Origin: CAVTHK01 sp964552235
Lineage (GTDB): Bacteria; Spirochaetota; Spirochaetia; SZUA-6; CAVTHK01
Direction of reading: 5' to 3'
Assembly: GCA_964552235.1 (NCBI GenBank)
Contig: CAZKGO010000004.1
Span: forward strand, 1 to 64,000
DNA: 64,000 nucleotides
The notes under the pieces were generated by a model that had not been told where the DNA came from, did no database searches, and saw only the letters and a program-made list of their open reading frames with translations. This document shows positions 60,696-64,000 of the stretch, one piece after another (position 1 is the stretch's first letter; each line of letters begins with the position of its first letter). The translations under genes and the position numbers were made by a program.

Positions 60696-61522
60696 GGTTC
60701 ATCACCGAGCTGCACGATCGCCATGCGGGCCTGCCCATCTGGATCGCAGGCTCCGACCCGACCCTGGGCGAGTACCCCGACGACTTCTTCGACGACAAGG
60801 TCGCGATCACTCTTCACCTGGCTCATGTCAAGTTCCCCCGGGCGACCTACCGTTACGCCAACGAATACGACCGCGTCGAGTACCTCAAGCGCGCCTATCC
60901 GGCCTACCGTGACCAGGAGCAGATCTTCGCCTGGCCGTTCTACCACAGGTCCAGGCGCGAGAGCCGTGACCTCGTGCGCGACATGCCGCGCGTCTACCAC
61001 TTGAGGTGGAGCCCGTACCCGCCGCGCGGCATCCGGGAGCACGTGGACTGGGAGTTCACGCGGCGAAAGGTGCGGCAGGCCCGGGCCGGCACCTCCGTGA
61101 TCTACGGCGGGCACGGGACGTGCCTGCACGGCGCGCTGTACGCGGCCGTCATGGCCGGCGGCGACCCGATCAACATCATCGGCTGCGGGCACGGCCGCGT
61201 GGCTGCGGGGCGGGAGCACTTCGGTCAGGTCAACGACGTGGACGCGGCGATGCGGCCGGGCATACGCTCCTTCTCCGATCCCATCAACAACGTGCCCATG
61301 ATCGAGCAGACGCTCGCCCTGATCGACGGCTGTCGCCGCGAGGGCATCCGCGTCAACTGGATCCGGCGCTTCGCCGGGGGCGACCTGGAGCCGATGGAGG
61401 TCGACCTGGAGGAGCTGAAACGGCTCAAAGAGGAGCTTGCCTGCGCCGCCCGCCCGTCGGCGATGCGCACGCTCAAGAACGCGCTCAAGAGCCTCTACTA
61501 TCCCATCTACAATTCGTTCTGA
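60692..61522 (+). CDS. Uncharacterised protein, MptE/DUF115-like fold suspected
   Basis: I do not recognise a defined function for this 276-residue protein. It opens with IWIAGSDPTLGEYPDDFFDD, like the GSGPSL nucleotide-type loop of MptE/DUF115 proteins. It later has SVIYGGHGTCLHGALYAAVM, AGGDPINIIGCGHGRVA and INNVPMIEQTLALIDGCRRE. A basic C-terminal helix (MRTLKNALKSLYYPIYNSF) resembles tails of membrane-associated transferases. It sits between two glycosyltransferase genes in a coupled run. A transferase for a charged group is a fair guess, but nothing proves it. Confidence 0.55.
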   Translation: MRFITELHDRHAGLPIWIAGSDPTLGEYPDDFFDDKVAITLHLAHVKFPRATYRYANEYDRVEYLKRAYPAYRDQEQIFAWPFYHRSRRESRDLVRDMPRVYHLRWSPYPPRGIREHVDWEFTRRKVRQARAGTSVIYGGHGTCLHGALYAAVMAGGDPINIIGCGHGRVAAGREHFGQVNDVDAAMRPGIRSFSDPINNVPMIEQTLALIDGCRREGIRVNWIRRFAGGDLEPMEVDLEELKRLKEELACAARPSAMRTLKNALKSLYYPIYNSF

Positions 61523-61536
61523 GTGGCGGCCCGCCG

Positions 61537-62781
61537 ATGCGAGTCCTCGTTCTCGTCCACACCTTCCCCTCGCGCACGCAGACCTTCGTCCTCAACCAGG
61601 TGACCGGGCTCCTGCGTCTCGGTTGCGACGTGCGCATCCTCGCCAAGGACAGCGACTTCGCCGACCCTGCTTCCGCGCCCGCGGCCGCGGCGGGACTGAC
61701 CGACCGGATCACCTACCTCGGGCACCGGGGCGGAGCCGGCAGGGCGGCGGTGGCGGCAGGGGCGCCGGCGCTTGCCGGCTACGGCCTGCGGTACCCGCTG
61801 CGCGCAGCGCGCGCCCTGGGCGTCGCGCAGGCCACGGGCGACTGGTCCGCGCTGCAGGGCCTGCTGGCTGCGCGGGCGCTCGCGGCGCAGGCGCCCTTCG
61901 ACGTGATGCACTGCCAGTTCGGCTCGATCGCCAACATGGCCATCGTGCTCGAGCGCGCGGGCATCGTGCGCGCGCCTATCGTCACGAGCTTCCGCGGGTC
62001 GGATATCACGTCCTATGTCCGGCGCCTGCCTCGCGCCTACCGGCTGCTGGCCGCGGCCGGCGCGCGCTTCCTTCCGGTCTGCAGCCCCTTCGTCGCGCCG
62101 CTGCGCGACCTGGGCGTGCCTGTCGGGCGGATCGAGGTCCATTTCTCGGGCATCGACGTCGCGCAGTTCCCCTTTCGCCGGCGCGAGGCGCCGTCCGGTC
62201 GCCCGGCGCGGCTCCTCGCGATCGGCCGCATGACCGCCAAGAAGGGCTTCGGCCACCTCATCGAGGCCGTACGGCTGCTGGCAGCGTCCGGCCGCCCAAT
62301 CACGCTCGCGCTTGTCGGCGACGGCCCGCAGCAGCCGTCGCTTCAGGCCCAGGTCGAGACTGCGGGGCTGTCTGAGATCGTGCACTTCCGCGCCGTGGTC
62401 CCGCATGCCGAGGTTCCGGCCCTGATGGACGGCGCCGATGTCCTGGTGGCTCCCAGCCTGACCGACCCGAGCGGGGATCGCGAAGGCATCCCCAACGTGC
62501 TCAAGGAGGCCATGGCGTGCGGGCTGCCGGTCGTTGCCACGCGGCACAGCGGCATCCCCGACCTGATCGAAGACGGCGTCGAAGGGCTCCTCGCACCCGA
62601 GGCGGATGCTCCGGCTCTTGCGAACCGTATCGCGCAGCTGCTCGACGATCCCGCCCTGAGCGTCCGCCTGAGCTCAGCCGCGCGGGCCAAGGTCGAGCGG
62701 CTGTTCGACCGCGATGCTCTGAACGCGCGGCTGCTGGCGATCTACGGCGAGGTCGTCGCTGAAGCTGCGGCGGTCGGCTGA
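61537..62781 (+). CDS. Glycosyltransferase family 4 protein
   Basis: The 414-residue GT-B protein has VLVLVHTFPSRTQTFVLNQV, the acceptor-side FGSIANMAIVLERAG and TSFRGSDITSYVRRLP, LLAIGRMTAKKGFGHLIEAV, and the donor-site VLVAPSLTDPSGDREGIPNV with LKEAMACGLPVVATRHSGIP (EX7E). I chose the ATG at 61537 because the long upstream frame is antiparallel noise over the previous gene. It is the last rightward gene of the locus. Confidence 0.92.
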   Translation: MRVLVLVHTFPSRTQTFVLNQVTGLLRLGCDVRILAKDSDFADPASAPAAAAGLTDRITYLGHRGGAGRAAVAAGAPALAGYGLRYPLRAARALGVAQATGDWSALQGLLAARALAAQAPFDVMHCQFGSIANMAIVLERAGIVRAPIVTSFRGSDITSYVRRLPRAYRLLAAAGARFLPVCSPFVAPLRDLGVPVGRIEVHFSGIDVAQFPFRRREAPSGRPARLLAIGRMTAKKGFGHLIEAVRLLAASGRPITLALVGDGPQQPSLQAQVETAGLSEIVHFRAVVPHAEVPALMDGADVLVAPSLTDPSGDREGIPNVLKEAMACGLPVVATRHSGIPDLIEDGVEGLLAPEADAPALANRIAQLLDDPALSVRLSSAARAKVERLFDRDALNARLLAIYGEVVAEAAAVG

Positions 62782-62801
62782 AGAGGCAGTCCGCCTCAGC
62801 C
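62776..62801. terminator. Hairpin between the convergent glycosyltransferase and gtrA genes
   Basis: GGCT + GAGGC pair with GCCTC + AGCC around an AGTCC loop, with a GAA bulge on the left arm. The hairpin overlaps the glycosyltransferase stop and has no T-run on either side, so it is at best a weak bidirectional terminator. Confidence 0.3.
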
Positions 62802-62822
62802 GCGCCGGCGCTCAGAGCCGCC

Positions 62823-63245
62823 TCAGAACAGCGCGACCTTGCGCACCGCGAATTTCCAGAGAAAGCCCACGACCGCCGAGATCGCCCGCGAGCCGAGGTA
62901 GTGCAGCCGCACCACGTCGGTCAGCAGCCAGAGCAGCGCCTCGTTGATGGCCATGCCGGCCAGTCCGATGGCGACGAAAGCGCCGAGTTCGACGGCGCGG
63001 CTCTTGAGCTTGCGCGTCGGAAAGACCCAGAGGACGCTCAGAAGGTAGTTGACGAGCATGCCGGCGCCGTAGCTCAAGACCGCGGACAGGAGGTAGTGCA
63101 GCCCGGCCTTCTCGGTGAGCAGCCACAGGCCGCCAAAGTCCACCGCGAGCGACAGCACCGAGACCAGACCGTAGCGGAACAGCTGGACGAACGAGCCCTG
63201 CGCCCGCTCGCGCAGGAGGGCCGAGAGCAGCGAGCTCAGACCCAT
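62823..63245 (-). CDS. GtrA-like membrane protein
   Basis: GtrA-type proteins have four membrane helices and help move lipid-linked sugars for surface-glycan modification. The 140-residue protein shows FRYGLVSVLSLAVDFGGLWL, YLLSAVLSYGAGMLVNYLLS, VWVFPTRKLKS and IGLAGMAINEALLWLLTDVV, which fits the family exactly. Its ATG follows directly on the stop of the upstream outer-membrane-type gene (TAGATG), so the two are co-translated. It faces the polysaccharide locus. Confidence 0.9.
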   Translation of the reverse strand: MGLSSLLSALLRERAQGSFVQLFRYGLVSVLSLAVDFGGLWLLTEKAGLHYLLSAVLSYGAGMLVNYLLSVLWVFPTRKLKSRAVELGAFVAIGLAGMAINEALLWLLTDVVRLHYLGSRAISAVVGFLWKFAVRKVALF

Positions 63246-64000
63246 CTAGTAGTGGTGGCCGAGGCCGACAAAGATCTCGGGCATCTTGAGGTCGCGCTCC
63301 GCGAACATGGCGATCACCTGGGCGATCTCCCAGCCGAGTGAGATGCGCACGTAGAAGGCCCGGGCGAACAGGGGAAACCCGACCCCTTCCGCGCCCACCG
63401 TGTACCTGAGGTCCCATCCCTCGCTGGAGTGCGTGTAGGTGTCTCGCACAAAGGCGACGTCGAAGAAGAAGCTTCCCAGGGCCTCGGCGAACCTGGGGAT
63501 CGTGAAGACCTTGAGCGTGAGATCGGAGTTCAGGAACAGGCCCACGTTGCCCACCATGTCGTCGTCGAGGACCCCGCGGATGGCCGAGGCCGCGTCGTCG
63601 TCGTTGACGCTGCGGGGTGTGTAGAACCCCGACAGCCGGCCGGAAAAACCCCAGGGGCTCGCCGCCTTGTAGCCTGCCAGCTCTGCGTTGAACGAGGGCA
63701 GCCACCGGTCGGTGGAGAGGCTGTAGGCGAACGAATTGGACAGCGACGCCGAGGCGCCGTCCCGGAAGTTGCCGATCCAGTCCACGCGCTTGGCAGCGAG
63801 GGCGTGCGAGAACCCGGGCTGCACGCCGCGGTAGTTCTCGGACAGCTCACCTTGGGCCTTGTACCTGACGGTCACGAAGAACGACGGCGCGTACTTGACC
63901 TCCTCCACCACCGGCAGCACCCACCCGGTGCCGGCGCTGGTCCCAAAGGAGAGCTTGCTCTCGTTATAGTACTCGTCGTCGTAGTCGTCCTCGTCGTCGC
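63246..64000 (-). CDS. C-terminal part of an outer-membrane beta-barrel-type protein (5' end outside window)
   Basis: The frame stays open to the window edge, so the N-terminus is missing. The visible ~250 residues begin with an Asp/Glu/Tyr-rich stretch (DDEDDYDDEYYNESK). A region of alternating hydrophobic/polar strands rich in aromatic residues follows: FVTVRYKAQGEL, SFAYSLSTDRWLPSFNAEL, GFSGRLSGFYTP, FFFDVAFVRDTYTH, RAFYVRISLGWEIA. It ends IFVGLGHHY with a terminal aromatic, as in outer-membrane barrels. A GTG at 63918-63920 could serve as an internal start, but the acidic stretch argues for a longer protein. Function is unknown. Confidence 0.6.
   Translation of the reverse strand, partial: DDEDDYDDEYYNESKLSFGTSAGTGWVLPVVEEVKYAPSFFVTVRYKAQGELSENYRGVQPGFSHALAAKRVDWIGNFRDGASASLSNSFAYSLSTDRWLPSFNAELAGYKAASPWGFSGRLSGFYTPRSVNDDDAASAIRGVLDDDMVGNVGLFLNSDLTLKVFTIPRFAEALGSFFFDVAFVRDTYTHSSEGWDLRYTVGAEGVGFPLFARAFYVRISLGWEIAQVIAMFAERDLKMPEIFVGLGHHY

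Overview
The window is GC-rich, gene-dense bacterial chromosome. Its left end holds the replication-origin neighbourhood: dnaA, gyrB, gyrA, parA, parB with parS sites, two tRNA-Ser genes, SRP RNA, and dnaX-ybaB-recR. A spirochaete (Spirochaetota) is my best guess for the host. The reasons are the dnaA/gyrB/gyrA grouping with parAB, the PLWGK stretch in the GyrB Toprim region, a CarD-family regulator, the HtpG and GAPDH sequence style, and a CsgG-type protein fused to an outer-membrane barrel. No rRNA or phylogenetic test was possible, so the lineage is an inference.

Layout. 0-11.4 kb: dnaA faces left (dnaN would follow outside the window); gyrB-gyrA, parAB with two parS palindromes, the tRNAs, ffs and dnaX-ybaB-recR face right. 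11.4-21.3 kb: mostly leftward housekeeping genes, namely a glycoside hydrolase, gatB-gatA-gatC, aspS, asnS and a TVP38/DedA membrane protein, interrupted by relics of a sugar ABC permease and a PIN-domain toxin. 21.4-30.5 kb: a CsgG-like/OMP fusion, gapA, a leaderless-looking carD gene with a histone-H1-like tail, htpG, a small membrane protein, cysQ, an alpha/beta hydrolase, a two-thioredoxin-fold disulfide oxidoreductase, and a MarR-type regulator whose own promoter carries a perfect 7-7-7 operator.

30.6-62.8 kb is one long rightward surface-polysaccharide locus. It opens with a complete route to activated 2-aminoethylphosphonate: a PEP mutase fused to a nucleotidyltransferase-like domain, phosphonopyruvate decarboxylase, a class-V AEP transaminase and a PntC/LicC-like cytidylyltransferase. 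These genes run directly into a Wzm/Wzt ABC exporter whose Wzt has a carbohydrate-binding-type C-terminal domain. Then come a CDP-glucose-derived branched 6-deoxysugar module, a DegT aminotransferase/N-formyltransferase/CmcI-type methyltransferase trio, a LegB-like dehydratase with nucleotidyltransferase and reductase, a UDP-L-FucNAc-type module, a WecB epimerase and seven glycosyltransferases. Most neighbours overlap by ATGA/GTGA, implying tight translational coupling. The inferred product is a phosphonate-decorated heteropolysaccharide exported by an ABC transporter.

The locus shows active remodelling. A hicBA module with a nonsense mutation in hicA sits between the AEP transaminase and the cytidylyltransferase, next to a duplicated transaminase 3' end. 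A methyltransferase-type gene is frameshifted by a perfect 22-bp tandem duplication. Only the last ~50 codons of a UDP-ManNAc dehydrogenase-type gene remain. The window ends with a leftward gtrA gene and the 3' part of an outer-membrane-type protein gene that runs off the right edge.
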